Shown piece by piece: positions 1-8,659 of a stretch of DNA of 64,000 nucleotides. The number at the start of each line of letters is the position of its first letter. Position 1 is the stretch's first letter. Origin of the DNA: Paenibacillus sp. 37 (GTDB lineage: Bacteria; Bacillota; Bacilli; Paenibacillales; Paenibacillaceae); NCBI RefSeq assembly GCF_008386395.1, contig NZ_CP043761.1:3100001-3164000 (forward strand), read 5' to 3'. The translations under genes and the position numbers were made by a program. Below the pieces are notes generated by a model that made no database searches, was not told where the DNA came from, and was given only the letters and a program-made list of their open reading frames with translations.

Positions 1-153
1 TCATCGGGTCCGAGTGGAATCGTCACGGTTAGTGTCGGGGGTGCAGTACTGGTACCTGATGAGCAGTCAAGTGTATCCGAACTGATTGAAAAAGCTACTC
101 AAGCGCTGGCCCAAGCGAAGAGTGAAGGGAAGAATCGAGCGATCGTTGTCTGA
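1..153 (+). CDS. GGDEF-domain protein (diguanylate cyclase family), C-terminal end only
   Basis: An open frame enters at base 1 and runs 50 codons to TGA at 151-153. The residues have the shape of the end of a GGDEF domain: a TVSVGGAV strand, then an acidic stretch, then ELIEKATQALAQAKSEGKNR, which matches the usual A..ALY.AK..GRN ending. The family makes cyclic di-GMP. The catalytic GGDEF loop and any sensory domain lie outside the window, so activity cannot be judged. A good terminator follows at 226-250, so it is not co-transcribed with the next gene. Confidence 0.7.
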   Translation, partial: SSGPSGIVTVSVGGAVLVPDEQSSVSELIEKATQALAQAKSEGKNRAIVV

Positions 154-225
154 TTTTAGGGAAGGTACCCTTACTGCTGAAAGGAATACACCTGTATGAT
201 CAATATCATATGAATATGAACCAAA

Positions 226-250
226 AGAGAGCAGAACTGCTCTCTTTTTT
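226..250 (+). terminator. Rho-independent terminator after the GGDEF gene
   Basis: A perfect 9-bp stem AGAGAGCAG/CTGCTCTCT with a 2-nt loop is followed by a run of T. It separates the GGDEF gene from the TerB cassette. Confidence 0.85.
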
Positions 251-295
251 GGTTTTAATAATGTGTTAATTTCATCACCGCAGACACAGCACTAG

Positions 296-304
296 TGTTA
301 TAAT
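296..304 (+). promoter_or_regulatory. Extended -10 promoter for the TerB_N cassette
   Basis: TGTTATAAT is a TG-N-TATAAT extended -10 element about 55 bases before the first gene and after the upstream terminator. No good -35 box is visible 16-18 bases upstream, which is usual for extended -10 promoters. Confidence 0.5.
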
Positions 305-362
305 GATCCCTATGGATACACGTGTTCGTATTCTGCCTTGGAGGAGGGTGAGATAACGTTCT

Positions 363-1940
363 ATGAAAGACAACTCTAGACAATTGGAATTCATGGAGAT
401 AGATCTGAGCGAAGAACCCGTAACAGCATCAGTTCCGGTTCCTGATCGTTCAACCATTGTGCAGTCTGCACATGATACGATGCAGCATCGTGGAGTCATA
501 TTGTCCTCGGAGAAACGTTTTGTAGAGGAAGCAAAGCAATGGTCAGAGATGGAAGGAGATGTATCTCCCTGGGTTCCATTTATGAGCTACTGGCCAACGT
601 ATGGTGTAATGAACGAAACCCAACGCAAGTGGTATATGTTTTGGAGGAAGGAAGTTCGTCAGGGGAGGTACCCGGATACTGATCTGTCCTATCTATTTGT
701 TCATATATATGAGTTGATTAACGGCATTGGCTGGCAGAATGCTCAGGATGGTTATGATCAATTAAAGCAGCTATGGGTGAACTACCGTGAACGGCTTCCT
801 CAATTAAATATATATATGCAAGAGTGGATGGTCGATTATGTGCTGGTCCATCAACTGGACATGTTTTTATCCGAGGTCATGGGCCTTTCGGGCGGTTATC
901 TGCCAGCAGAGATGTTGGATAGGGAGCTGCAACGTATTCTGCAGGATAAGGTATCGGATATTTCGCTGAATATGCTGCAAAGATACTATGATTACGATAT
1001 TACACTCAGTAAGTTCTATAGAGATGGCGGTAAAGAAGTGATGGAGCAGTATATTCCACGGGTCACGGCCTTGGTTCATTCGTACCTGGAACGTACGCGA
1101 GAAGTTGGACTGTTGCCAGTGTTTCAACCCAATGATGAACGCACGGTGGAGCGCATACTGTTTCGCAAAGCGGTCTATGATGATTCGATCTATGGAAGAT
1201 CGGTATCATTCAGATATATGCCCATTGGTGAACAGGCTGAATTTGTACAGATGGTTACGCGGATCTATCGATGTACTGAAAATAAACTTCGTGAACTGCT
1301 CGGATTCAGAGGACGATTGCGTGGACAAACATTAGAGCCCGAACTTGCGAATCTGATTGAACGATACCTGGACAAAGCATACGCGACCGAGCAGGCTGAG
1401 GCTGTGGAGCAACCGGTGATCCGTATTGATACGGAGAAACTGGCATCGTTACAGCAGGAAAGTGAGTACGTGCGATTGGCGCTTACAATTGAGAATGATC
1501 ACCCTTCTGAAGTGAAGGATGACGAGGTTAACAACGCAGATATTACAAGCAATCGAGTAGATGCACTGGAAACAAGGAATGAGATCACTTCAACTGAAGG
1601 TCCCATGGGGCCAGCTCCATCTGCAGTAGAGATTGCAACAGGAGCGCAAGTAGAATCTATTAGGTTGCAGTGGGGCGAGTCTGCTGAGGCTGATCTGGAT
1701 GAAGAATGGCTGATCTTTGCCAAGGAACTCTCCCCTCAGCAGGTGCAGACGATTCATGTTCTACTTGGCGCAAGTCCAGATACGGAGCTGATGCGTCTGG
1801 CTGAGCAATATGGAACGATGCCTACGCTTTTGCTGGATGAAATTAATGATGTAGCTATGGAAACGATCGGTGATCTTCTGATTGATGGTGATCGGATTGT
1901 TCCTGATTATATAGATGTGTTCGAACATGTGAAGAGGTGA
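363..1940 (+). CDS. TerB_N / TerB_C domain protein (525 aa)
   Basis: The N-terminal part (about residues 55-200) has the TerB_N pattern: WR.EVRQGRYPDTDLSYLFVHIYELING, followed by an armour of helices. The last 90 residues look like TerB_C (LA.QYGTMPTLLLDEINDVAMETIGD then a DY near the end). A charged, low-order linker (about 370-430) joins them. These domains are described in bacterial Ter-type stress-response and defence neighbourhoods, where they are thought to act as scaffolds or sensors rather than enzymes. It starts a three-gene operon: 6 bases to the ATPase gene, which itself overlaps the helicase gene. A GGAGGAGGG site lies at 340-348. Its biochemical role is unknown. Confidence 0.8.
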   Translation: MKDNSRQLEFMEIDLSEEPVTASVPVPDRSTIVQSAHDTMQHRGVILSSEKRFVEEAKQWSEMEGDVSPWVPFMSYWPTYGVMNETQRKWYMFWRKEVRQGRYPDTDLSYLFVHIYELINGIGWQNAQDGYDQLKQLWVNYRERLPQLNIYMQEWMVDYVLVHQLDMFLSEVMGLSGGYLPAEMLDRELQRILQDKVSDISLNMLQRYYDYDITLSKFYRDGGKEVMEQYIPRVTALVHSYLERTREVGLLPVFQPNDERTVERILFRKAVYDDSIYGRSVSFRYMPIGEQAEFVQMVTRIYRCTENKLRELLGFRGRLRGQTLEPELANLIERYLDKAYATEQAEAVEQPVIRIDTEKLASLQQESEYVRLALTIENDHPSEVKDDEVNNADITSNRVDALETRNEITSTEGPMGPAPSAVEIATGAQVESIRLQWGESAEADLDEEWLIFAKELSPQQVQTIHVLLGASPDTELMRLAEQYGTMPTLLLDEINDVAMETIGDLLIDGDRIVPDYIDVFEHVKR

Positions 1941-1946
1941 TACGCA

Positions 1947-3290
1947 GTGACAGAACTTAAAATACCGAAGCGGCTGACCACCGCACTTGTAAATTCATTA
2001 ACGGCGGGTGTTGTCCCGCGTATAGGACTGGAACAGATTGCAGTTGGCCGGAAATCGGAAGTGGAAGCCATTTTGCGAGATATGGACAATATTGCGGAGG
2101 GTGGCGCAGCGTTCAAACTCATTACCGGCCGTTACGGTAGCGGTAAAAGTTTTCTTTTGCAGATGATTCGTAACTATGCGATGGACCGGGATTTTGTTGT
2201 GGCAGATGCCGATCTGTCGCCAGAGCGACGATTGGTCGGTACCAAAGGTCAGGGACTTGCGACATACCGCGAACTGATGACTCGTCTGTCTACACGCACA
2301 CGTCCGGATGGGGGAGCGTTGGAGCCGATTTTGCAAAAATGGATCGCAGGGTTGCAACAATCCACGATGCAGAGTCAGAACTTGCGCCCGGATGATCCCG
2401 CTCTGCCGCTTGAGGTAGAGAAACAGATTTATGCGGTGACGGGGGAGATGCAGAATCTGGTTCACGGCTTTGATTTTGCTAAAGTACTGGCGTCATACTG
2501 GAACGGATACAAGCTGGCTGATGATGATCGCAAACAGGCGGCCCTTCGCTGGCTTCGAGGAGAATTTGCAACCAAAACGGAAGCGAAAAAAGAACTGGCT
2601 GTTGGCGTTATCATTGACGATGACAACTGGTATGACTACTTCAAATTATGGTCTGAATTCACAGCGCGCATTGGTTACAAAGGATTGCTGTTGTTCATTG
2701 ATGAAGCGGTGAATCTGTACAAAATTACAAACAGTGTCTCCCGTCAAAGCAACTATGAGAAATTGCTGACCATGTTCAATGATACGATGCAGGGCAAGGC
2801 AGAGCACCTGGGTATATTTGTAGGTGGTACGCCGCAATTTGTGGAGGATGAACGGCGCGGACTATACAGCTATGAAGCGCTTCGCTCTAGGCTTATTGAG
2901 GGTCGTTATGCAACCAAAGCGTATGCGAATTACACAGGTCCGATCCTGAAGCTGGCGATGTTATCGCATGAAGAGATTCTGATTCTGCTCCAGAAGCTGC
3001 GACAGATTCATGCCTTGCATTTTGGATATAGTGCAAGTCTTACGGATGAACAATTGGTTGATTTTATGCAAACGGCGGTGAACCGACTGGGGGCGGATGA
3101 ATTGCTGACCACGCGTGAAGTGGTACGAGACTTTATGGATGTACTGCATACGCTCCACCAGAATCCTGAAGTGACTTATAATCAATTACTTGGTGAACGG
3201 GCTGTCAAACCTCAGGAAACGGGCAAAGGGGCGGATGCTTCCGCAAATTCGGATGATCTGGACGACTTTCTGGCGGAGTTTGAATTATGA
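1947..3290 (+). CDS. P-loop ATPase, DUF2791 / BREX BrxD-like (447 aa)
   Basis: Walker A is GRYGSGKS at residues 61-68; Walker B is LLLFIDEA around residue 250. The region after the P-loop (VVADADLSPERRL, then YRELMTRLSTRTRPDGGAL) is the characteristic signature of the DUF2791 family, which includes the BrxD ATPase of type 2 BREX phage-defence systems. A GTG start is set by GAGGTGAT six bases upstream. The gene is sandwiched between the TerB_N gene and the helicase gene (4-base ATGA overlap), so translational coupling is likely and the three products probably work together. No methylase (PglX) or phosphatase (PglZ) is present, so this is not a complete BREX locus. Confidence 0.85.
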   Translation: MTELKIPKRLTTALVNSLTAGVVPRIGLEQIAVGRKSEVEAILRDMDNIAEGGAAFKLITGRYGSGKSFLLQMIRNYAMDRDFVVADADLSPERRLVGTKGQGLATYRELMTRLSTRTRPDGGALEPILQKWIAGLQQSTMQSQNLRPDDPALPLEVEKQIYAVTGEMQNLVHGFDFAKVLASYWNGYKLADDDRKQAALRWLRGEFATKTEAKKELAVGVIIDDDNWYDYFKLWSEFTARIGYKGLLLFIDEAVNLYKITNSVSRQSNYEKLLTMFNDTMQGKAEHLGIFVGGTPQFVEDERRGLYSYEALRSRLIEGRYATKAYANYTGPILKLAMLSHEEILILLQKLRQIHALHFGYSASLTDEQLVDFMQTAVNRLGADELLTTREVVRDFMDVLHTLHQNPEVTYNQLLGERAVKPQETGKGADASANSDDLDDFLAEFEL

Positions 3291-5506
3291 GTGATAATCC
3301 ATTCTATCGGCTGGCGCCATTCGTGCAGGAATTTATTTATAAAAAAAGATGGGAATCGCTTCGGCCTGCTCAGATCGAGGCCTGCAATATCTGTTTTCAT
3401 ACCCCGCATCATATGCTGATTGCGGCAGGCACGGCCTCCGGCAAAACGGAGGCGGCTTTTTTTCCTGCATTGACCGAGCTGCATGAACGGCCTTCCAAAT
3501 CAGTGGGCATTTTGTACATTGGACCTCTGAAAGCCCTGATTAACGACCAATTTGAACGTCTTAAGGATCTGTTAACCGAAGGAAATATTCCGGTTTGGCA
3601 CTGGCATGGGGATGTGCCTCAGGCGGAGAAAACAAAACTGATGAAAAATCCGTCCGGTGTGCTTCAGATTACGCCAGAATCGCTGGAAGGTCTGCTCATG
3701 AATCGACCGAATGCGATCCCGGCGCTGTTTCATGATCTGCGCTATGTCATCATCGATGAGGTGCATGCTTTCATGGGAGCGGATCGGGGCATTCAAGTAC
3801 TCAGCGAGCTTGCCAGAATCGAGCGTATGGCTGATTGTGCACCGCGAAGAGTGGGCTTGTCCGCTACGCTTAGTGACTATGATGCGGCTACATCTTGGCT
3901 TGCTGCCGGAACACAGCAGGGAGTGGATGTGGTCTCTTCTCCAGGTGGTCGCAAGCTGCGACTGCGGGTGGAACATTTCTCTTTTCCAGATGCCCAGGAT
4001 GAAGAGCAGGCGGAGCAGCTTCATAACGCACGCAAAGCTTACTACGACTTCATCTATGAGAGCACACATCGTAAAAAAGCGTTGATCTTCACCAACAGCC
4101 GTACGGACGCTGAGGTCACTATTCTTGAGATGCGGCGGGTCGCTGCTCGCAGGCAAGAGCGTGATGTGTTCCATGTGCATCATGGAAGTATCTCCGCCAT
4201 GCTGAGGGAGGAAACGGAAGCCGCCCTCCGTACTGGAGCAGGCCCCGCGGTTGCTGCGGCAACGGTCACGCTCGAACTGGGTATCGATCTGGGTGAACTG
4301 GAACGTGTGGTTCAGCTCGGTGCACCGTATAGTGCTTCCAGCTTTGTACAGCGTCTGGGACGTTCAGGGAGACGAGAGGACATGGCATCAGAGATGCTTT
4401 TTGTATGTCCGGAGGAAGAGGATGAGGAAGCGCAATTGCCAGCACGTATGCCGTGGACGTTGATGCGTGCGATTGCTGTTATCGAACTATATGTAAAAAC
4501 GAAGTGGGTCGAGCCGCTTGAAGCCCGCAAAATGCCCATAGGTGTGCTCTACCATCAAACGATGAGCATGCTGAAAAGTATGGGGGAGGCGGAGCCGAGA
4601 GATCTTGCAGAAGCCATCCTGTCGCTGGCCCCATTTGCGTTGATTAGACCTGATCAATATCAGGCTTTCCTGAATTACCTCATTGAGACGGATCATCTGC
4701 AATGGACAGAGGATCGAACATTGATTATCGGTCTGACAGGTGAGAAAATCGTGAACAATTATCGCTTCTACGCCGTGTTTAAAGACGATGAGGAACATAA
4801 AGTATTAAACGGCTCAGAAGAGATTGGTTCGATTACAACCGTGCCCCCACCTGGCTATTGCTTCTCGCTCGCAGGCAAACTGTGGAAGGTGGAAGAGGTC
4901 GATCACAAGCACAAGGCTGTGTATGTGAAGTCTGCAAAAGGTAAGGTAGATACGTTATGGCTTGGAGCGGGAGGAGATATTCATACGTCGGTGGTACAGA
5001 AAATGCGTGAAGTGTTGTCCGACTCAGTGATCTATCCTTACCTGTCACCACAAGCCGTCAATCGACTTGAACGGGCGCGCCGCTTAGCTCGTGAAAGTGG
5101 ACTGTTGAAGCAGGTTGTCATTCCGGCAGGGGGAGATTCGATGTATGTTCTTCCTTGGGTGGGAAGTAAATCATTCCGTACATTGGAGCGCCTGATGAAG
5201 CATAATCTGTCCAAGAAACTTGCCTTGCGGTCCGTTGTGCCGATGGAGCCATATTATTTTGTGGTGTCCGGCAAGGTCGATGAACGAACATTATTAGCCG
5301 AGATCATGAGTGAGTGTCGGACGGCTGAAGACGCATCTGCGTTACTGGCTGAAGATGAAGCTCCTTATCTGGGCAAGTATGATGAATTTGTCGCGCCGCC
5401 TTTGATCCGTGAGGCTTTTGCCGTGGATGGGCTGGATCTGGATGGATTGAAGACAGGTTTACAGCAAACATTGGAGTGGGACTCCTCAGGCTCTAATCGA
5501 ACCTGA
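3287..5506 (+). CDS. Lhr-like DEAD/DEAH-box superfamily 2 helicase (739 aa)
   Basis: Helicase motifs appear in order: LRPAQIEA Q-like motif (about 26-33), AGTASGKT Walker A (47-54), IDEVHAFMG DEVH box (near 157), SATLS motif III (near 191), LGIDLGELERVVQ and QRLGRSGRR motifs V/VI (near 330-357). The first half matches Lhr/BrxH-type helicases. The last 280 residues form a family-specific C-terminal region, possibly winged-helix, that I do not recognise in detail. The start codon overlaps the stop of the DUF2791 ATPase gene by 4 bases. Lhr-like helicases are partners of DUF2791 ATPases in BREX type 2 (BrxHI/BrxD), which supports a joint nucleic-acid-directed function. Confidence 0.85.
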   Translation: MSDNPFYRLAPFVQEFIYKKRWESLRPAQIEACNICFHTPHHMLIAAGTASGKTEAAFFPALTELHERPSKSVGILYIGPLKALINDQFERLKDLLTEGNIPVWHWHGDVPQAEKTKLMKNPSGVLQITPESLEGLLMNRPNAIPALFHDLRYVIIDEVHAFMGADRGIQVLSELARIERMADCAPRRVGLSATLSDYDAATSWLAAGTQQGVDVVSSPGGRKLRLRVEHFSFPDAQDEEQAEQLHNARKAYYDFIYESTHRKKALIFTNSRTDAEVTILEMRRVAARRQERDVFHVHHGSISAMLREETEAALRTGAGPAVAAATVTLELGIDLGELERVVQLGAPYSASSFVQRLGRSGRREDMASEMLFVCPEEEDEEAQLPARMPWTLMRAIAVIELYVKTKWVEPLEARKMPIGVLYHQTMSMLKSMGEAEPRDLAEAILSLAPFALIRPDQYQAFLNYLIETDHLQWTEDRTLIIGLTGEKIVNNYRFYAVFKDDEEHKVLNGSEEIGSITTVPPPGYCFSLAGKLWKVEEVDHKHKAVYVKSAKGKVDTLWLGAGGDIHTSVVQKMREVLSDSVIYPYLSPQAVNRLERARRLARESGLLKQVVIPAGGDSMYVLPWVGSKSFRTLERLMKHNLSKKLALRSVVPMEPYYFVVSGKVDERTLLAEIMSECRTAEDASALLAEDEAPYLGKYDEFVAPPLIREAFAVDGLDLDGLKTGLQQTLEWDSSGSNRT

Positions 5507-5528
5507 CGTTTTTTTATGCGGAATAGGG

Positions 5529-5557
5529 TTGACACCATCTCACCTCCCATGTAATAT
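5529..5557 (+). promoter_or_regulatory. Sigma-A promoter for the purine riboswitch transcript
   Basis: TTGACA at 5529-5534 and TAATAT at 5552-5557 are separated by exactly 17 bases. Transcription would begin about 35 bases before the aptamer. Confidence 0.75.
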
Positions 5558-5597
5558 ATGAAAAGTCGTCACACACGAAATACATCAAATTGCATAT

Positions 5598-5721
5598 ATC
5601 ATTTCGTATAACCTCGCAGGCCGAAAGTGTACACAGGGCGAGGGTCTCTACGGGAAGCCTATACTTCCTAACTACGATGCCAAGGAATCAATGTATTCCT
5701 TGCTCGTAGTTAGGATTTTTT
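5598..5721 (+). ncRNA. Purine (guanine-type) riboswitch with overlapping terminator, ON-switch layout
   Basis: The three-way junction can be drawn directly. P1 is TCGTA 5604-5608 with TACGA 5673-5677. J1/2 is TAA. P2 is CCTCGC 5612-5617 with GCGAGG 5638-5643. J2/3 is GTCTCTAC 5644-5651. P3 is GGGAAG 5652-5657 with CTTCCT 5664-5669. J3/1 ends in AAC at 5670-5672. The ligand-pocket positions match guanine aptamers: U22, U47, U51 and C74 (base 5672). L3 begins with CC and L2 ends with GG, as needed for the loop-loop kiss. L2 is 20 nt instead of the usual 7. The terminator stem CCTAACTACGA 5667-5677 / TCGTAGTTAGG 5704-5714 plus T-run reuses the P3 and P1 3' strands, so ligand binding should prevent termination, as in pbuE. 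It precedes an EamA exporter gene. Confidence 0.85.
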
Positions 5722-5800
5722 GCATTTAGATGGTGTCTGTGACCTTGGCATGAACCAACATGCGGGCGTATTTTTCTTATCATCAGGAGGTTTATTCACA

Positions 5801-6754
5801 ATGAAATATTATCTGTCCGTTCTCGCGGGAGCGATGAGCTATGGCATATTATCCACGATTGTGGTTCTGGCGTACGGCGAAGGATATAAACTTGGAGAGG
5901 TTGTGGGAGCACAGCTGATTACGGGCTTTCTTCTATCCTGGATGCTGGCGCTATACACAAGATTTAGAACAAAACGTAAGTCACAGGCAAATGGCAAAAC
6001 ATCAGGAGCCGTGGCACAGGTATTCAAGCGGTTGTCGTGGAAACAACGTCTGTTATTGATGGCTGCTGGAACACCAACGGTAATTACAGGGCTCGTGTAT
6101 TATCAGTCTTTGCGTTATATCCCGGCTTCACTTGCCATTATCCTGTTGTTCCAGTTCACATGGATTAGCGTATTGATTCAGGCGATAAGCAAACGTCAAC
6201 GTCCAGACAAAGTCACGTTCCTGACGTTGATCATTCTGTTTGGTGGAACCTTGCTGGCAGCGGGTTTCCTGGAACAAGGATTGGGTGAGTTTAACGGTCT
6301 GGGTATTACGCTTGGACTAATGGCAGCCGTAAGTTATTCCCTGTTTGTCTTGTTCAGCGGCAAAGCGGTTCCTTCAGCGCATCCAGCCTTCCGCAGTGCG
6401 TGGATGGTTACAGGCGGATTGATCCTTCTGTGCATTTTGTTCCCGCCGACATTCCTCTTTAACGGATTGATCTGGAGCCAGTTGCTTGTATTTGGATTGT
6501 TACTTGGATTCTTCGGGGCATTCATTCCACCCGTACTGTTTGCTATCGGCGTTCCGCATATTGGTGGTGACATGGCCGGAATCTTGGGTGCAGTGGAGCT
6601 TCCAATTGCAGTTTTGTTATCCTCAATCGTGCTCCATGAGCATGTCAGCGGATTGCAATGGTTCGGAGTTATCATTGTACTCATTGGTGTAGCCCTGCCA
6701 GAGTTGTATAAATTACGTATGAGACGAAGTCGGAATACACCGATATATTCCTGA
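5801..6754 (+). CDS. DMT superfamily transporter, two EamA domains (317 aa)
   Basis: Ten hydrophobic segments in two repeats, with the EamA features of a conserved ASLAIILLFQFTWISVLI stretch in the first half and LGAVELPIAVLLSSIVLHE in the second. Members of this superfamily export or import small metabolites across the plasma membrane. The start at 5801 is chosen because CAGGAGG lies 12 bases upstream; an upstream in-frame ATG at 5720 falls just behind the riboswitch terminator and has no ribosome site. The gene lies directly downstream of the purine riboswitch, so a nucleobase or related compound as exported substrate is a reasonable inference, analogous to PbuE. The substrate is not shown by the sequence. 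A terminator follows at 6804. Confidence 0.85.
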   Translation: MKYYLSVLAGAMSYGILSTIVVLAYGEGYKLGEVVGAQLITGFLLSWMLALYTRFRTKRKSQANGKTSGAVAQVFKRLSWKQRLLLMAAGTPTVITGLVYYQSLRYIPASLAIILLFQFTWISVLIQAISKRQRPDKVTFLTLIILFGGTLLAAGFLEQGLGEFNGLGITLGLMAAVSYSLFVLFSGKAVPSAHPAFRSAWMVTGGLILLCILFPPTFLFNGLIWSQLLVFGLLLGFFGAFIPPVLFAIGVPHIGGDMAGILGAVELPIAVLLSSIVLHEHVSGLQWFGVIIVLIGVALPELYKLRMRRSRNTPIYS

Positions 6755-6803
6755 GTTATACAAAAAGGGATATTGCGAAGTATGAACGGGAATACCCGTA
6801 GAT

Positions 6804-6829
6804 AAGCCTGAGAAATCAGGCTTTTTTTA
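6804..6829 (+). terminator. Terminator after the EamA transporter gene
   Basis: AAGCCTGA, a GAAA tetraloop and TCAGGCTT are followed by a T-run. Confidence 0.9.
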
Positions 6830-6959
6830 TTGAAGTAATATGGCTCAATCGCAATAGCCCAGAGGGGTCATTTTCATTGTCACGCGAATCAGGTATGCTT
6901 AAAGAATAAATCCGTCTGTGGATTGAATATGGATGGGACATCGAATGAGGAGTGTTTAT

Positions 6960-7385
6960 ATGAAAAGCTGGTTTGGAAAAACATGGCCTTGGTTAACGCT
7001 GGGTCTGACCGTTGTTGTATTGCTTGGATCATTTTTGGTTTATTTTATGGGCAAAGACGTATCCCCAGGATCGGGAAGTGCGGTAACAGCACAAGCCGAG
7101 ACTCCGGAGGATTTGAAGGGATATGAAGTCATTGATGTGGACGTGAGCAACGATGGTTTTGGACCAGACGTTATCGAGGTGAAAGCTGGTGTACCGACCA
7201 AAATCAACTTTATTCTGACCCGGTCGGTGACACATGTGAAATCAGTGGGATCACAAAAGCTTGGCATGGATCTATACATGCAAAAGGGACCCAATTATTA
7301 TACGGTCGACAAAGATCTGCCCAAGGGAGAATATGAGATCCATTGCGGCATGTACATGATATATGCAACGATTAAGGTCGTATAA
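6960..7385 (+). CDS. Membrane-anchored cupredoxin-like protein (141 aa)
   Basis: An N-terminal basic start and one hydrophobic helix (about residues 9-30) precede a single cupredoxin-like beta-sandwich. The C-terminal EIHCGMYMIYATIKVV carries the Cys/Met pair typical of the copper-binding loop of Cupredoxin_1 proteins, and a candidate His lies in SVTHVKSV. It probably faces the outside of the membrane, where it could bind copper or pass electrons. The start at 6960 is preferred over an in-frame ATG at 6933 because GAGGAG lies 10 bases upstream. The gene is monocistronic, with a terminator at 7390 and a possible TTGTCA/TAAAGA promoter at 6877-6905. Metal binding is inferred from the family. 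Confidence 0.75.
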   Translation: MKSWFGKTWPWLTLGLTVVVLLGSFLVYFMGKDVSPGSGSAVTAQAETPEDLKGYEVIDVDVSNDGFGPDVIEVKAGVPTKINFILTRSVTHVKSVGSQKLGMDLYMQKGPNYYTVDKDLPKGEYEIHCGMYMIYATIKVV

Positions 7386-7389
7386 GCAG

Positions 7390-7428
7390 AAGGAGCATGG
7401 TTTCGGGTTACCGAGCTTTGCTCCTTTT
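7390..7428 (+). terminator. Terminator after the cupredoxin gene
   Basis: AAGGAGCA 7390-7397 pairs with TGCTCCTT 7419-7426, with an inner GGTT/ACC helix, followed by T residues. Confidence 0.85.
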
Positions 7429-7481
7429 TTTGGTGCGTGATATCATGGGAAAGTGGGTAAAATCGATCAGGAGGTGGCGAA

Positions 7482-8504
7482 ATGAAAGCGCTATTTATTG
7501 GAGGGACAGGCACCATCAGTACGGCCATTACGGAGATGCTTGCACAGCAAGGCTGTGAACTGTATTTGATTAATCGAGGCAATCATAACGATGACTTACC
7601 TAGTGAGGTCAACGTACTTCAAGCGGATATTAATGACGAGGCACGTGTAGCGGAACTGATTGCTGATCTGGAATTTGATGTTGTGGCGGATTTTATCGCT
7701 TTTGTACCGTCTCAATTGGAGCGAGATTACCGTTTGTTCAAGGATAAAACCAAGCAGTTTATTTTTATAAGTTCAGCATCAGCGTATCAGACACCTCTGG
7801 CAGATTACCGAATCACGGAAGGAACGCCATTATCGAATCCATTCTGGGAGTATTCGCGCAACAAGATTGACTGTGAAGACTATCTGATGAAACAATACCG
7901 CGAGCACGGATTTCCAGTGACCATCGTGCGTCCGAGTCATACGTATGGCGACAAATCGGTACCTCTCGGTGTTCATGGTGCTCAAGGCAGCTGGCAGGTT
8001 CTCAAACGCATACGTGAAGGTAAACCCGTTATCATCCATGGAGATGGTACCTCACTGTGGACCATTACGCACAATACTGATTTTGCCAAAGGGTTTATCG
8101 GGCTTATGGGAAATATCCATGCCATTGGTGAATCGGTACATATCACCTCAGATGAATCTGTCACCTGGAATCAGATTCATGAGATTATTGCCGGCGTGTT
8201 GGGAGTTAAGCTTCATGCGGTACATGTACCTTCCGAGTTCTTGGCAGCATGTAGTGACCAGGATCTTCGCGGCGGTTTGCTGGGGGACAAAGCCAATACC
8301 GTTGTGTTTGACAACAGTAAGCTGAAACGGCTTGTTCCGGAATTTGTAGCAACGACAAGAGCTGATCAGGGCATTCGAAGTACGATTGAGCACATTCTGG
8401 AGCATCCTGAGTTACAGACCGAAGATCCGGAATTTGATGCATGGTGTGACAAGGTCGTTGGCGCATTGGACGAAGCGTTATTAAAGATCAGAGATGAGAA
8501 ATGA
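7482..8504 (+). CDS. NAD-dependent epimerase/dehydratase family protein (extended SDR, 340 aa)
   Basis: The Rossmann motif GGTGTIS is at residues 8-14, FISSASAY carries the catalytic Ser, and YSRNK gives the Tyr-x-x-x-Lys pair around residue 126. It therefore belongs to the extended short-chain dehydrogenase superfamily, which acts on nucleotide sugars or similar substrates. The overall pattern (IINRGN replacing the acidic NAD motif, VRPSHTYGD) resembles the atypical SDR group containing chloroplast RNA-binding CSP41-like proteins. The substrate is unknown. A strong AGGAGGTGG site lies 6 bases before the ATG. It appears to be a single-gene unit. Confidence 0.8.
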   Translation: MKALFIGGTGTISTAITEMLAQQGCELYLINRGNHNDDLPSEVNVLQADINDEARVAELIADLEFDVVADFIAFVPSQLERDYRLFKDKTKQFIFISSASAYQTPLADYRITEGTPLSNPFWEYSRNKIDCEDYLMKQYREHGFPVTIVRPSHTYGDKSVPLGVHGAQGSWQVLKRIREGKPVIIHGDGTSLWTITHNTDFAKGFIGLMGNIHAIGESVHITSDESVTWNQIHEIIAGVLGVKLHAVHVPSEFLAACSDQDLRGGLLGDKANTVVFDNSKLKRLVPEFVATTRADQGIRSTIEHILEHPELQTEDPEFDAWCDKVVGALDEALLKIRDEK

Positions 8505-8528
8505 GAAGTAAGCGTTCATGATCAAGTG

Positions 8529-8557
8529 TTTACATTCATGCTCTTAATCGTTATAAT
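8529..8557 (+). promoter_or_regulatory. Sigma-A promoter for the giant SLH protein gene
   Basis: TTTACA at 8529-8534 and TATAAT at 8552-8557 with a 17-base spacer. The predicted start near 8564 lies before the hairpin at 8582. Confidence 0.75.
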
Positions 8558-8581
8558 CAAGAAAAAATGACACTTGTTAGG

Positions 8582-8635
8582 GGAGGCACCCCAACTTAGG
8601 ACATCGTTCCTTTGTTGGGGTGCCTCCTTTTTTTT
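8582..8635 (+). terminator. Strong terminator-like hairpin in the leader of the giant surface-protein gene
   Basis: A perfect 14-bp stem GGAGGCACCCCAAC 8582-8595 / GTTGGGGTGCCTCC 8614-8627 with an 18-nt loop and eight T. It lies between a good promoter (8529-8557) and the TTG start at 8660. It can end transcripts of the epimerase gene, but RNA made from the 8529 promoter must pass it too. It could be an attenuator or the end of a short leader RNA. Confidence 0.8.
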
Positions 8636-8659
8636 GTGTGCCAAAAAGGAGAGTAGACG

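Noticed and set aside
363-5506. Complete BREX type 2 system
   Set aside because: Only BrxD-like and BrxH-like parts are present; no PglX methylase, PglZ phosphatase or BrxA/B-like gene is in the window.
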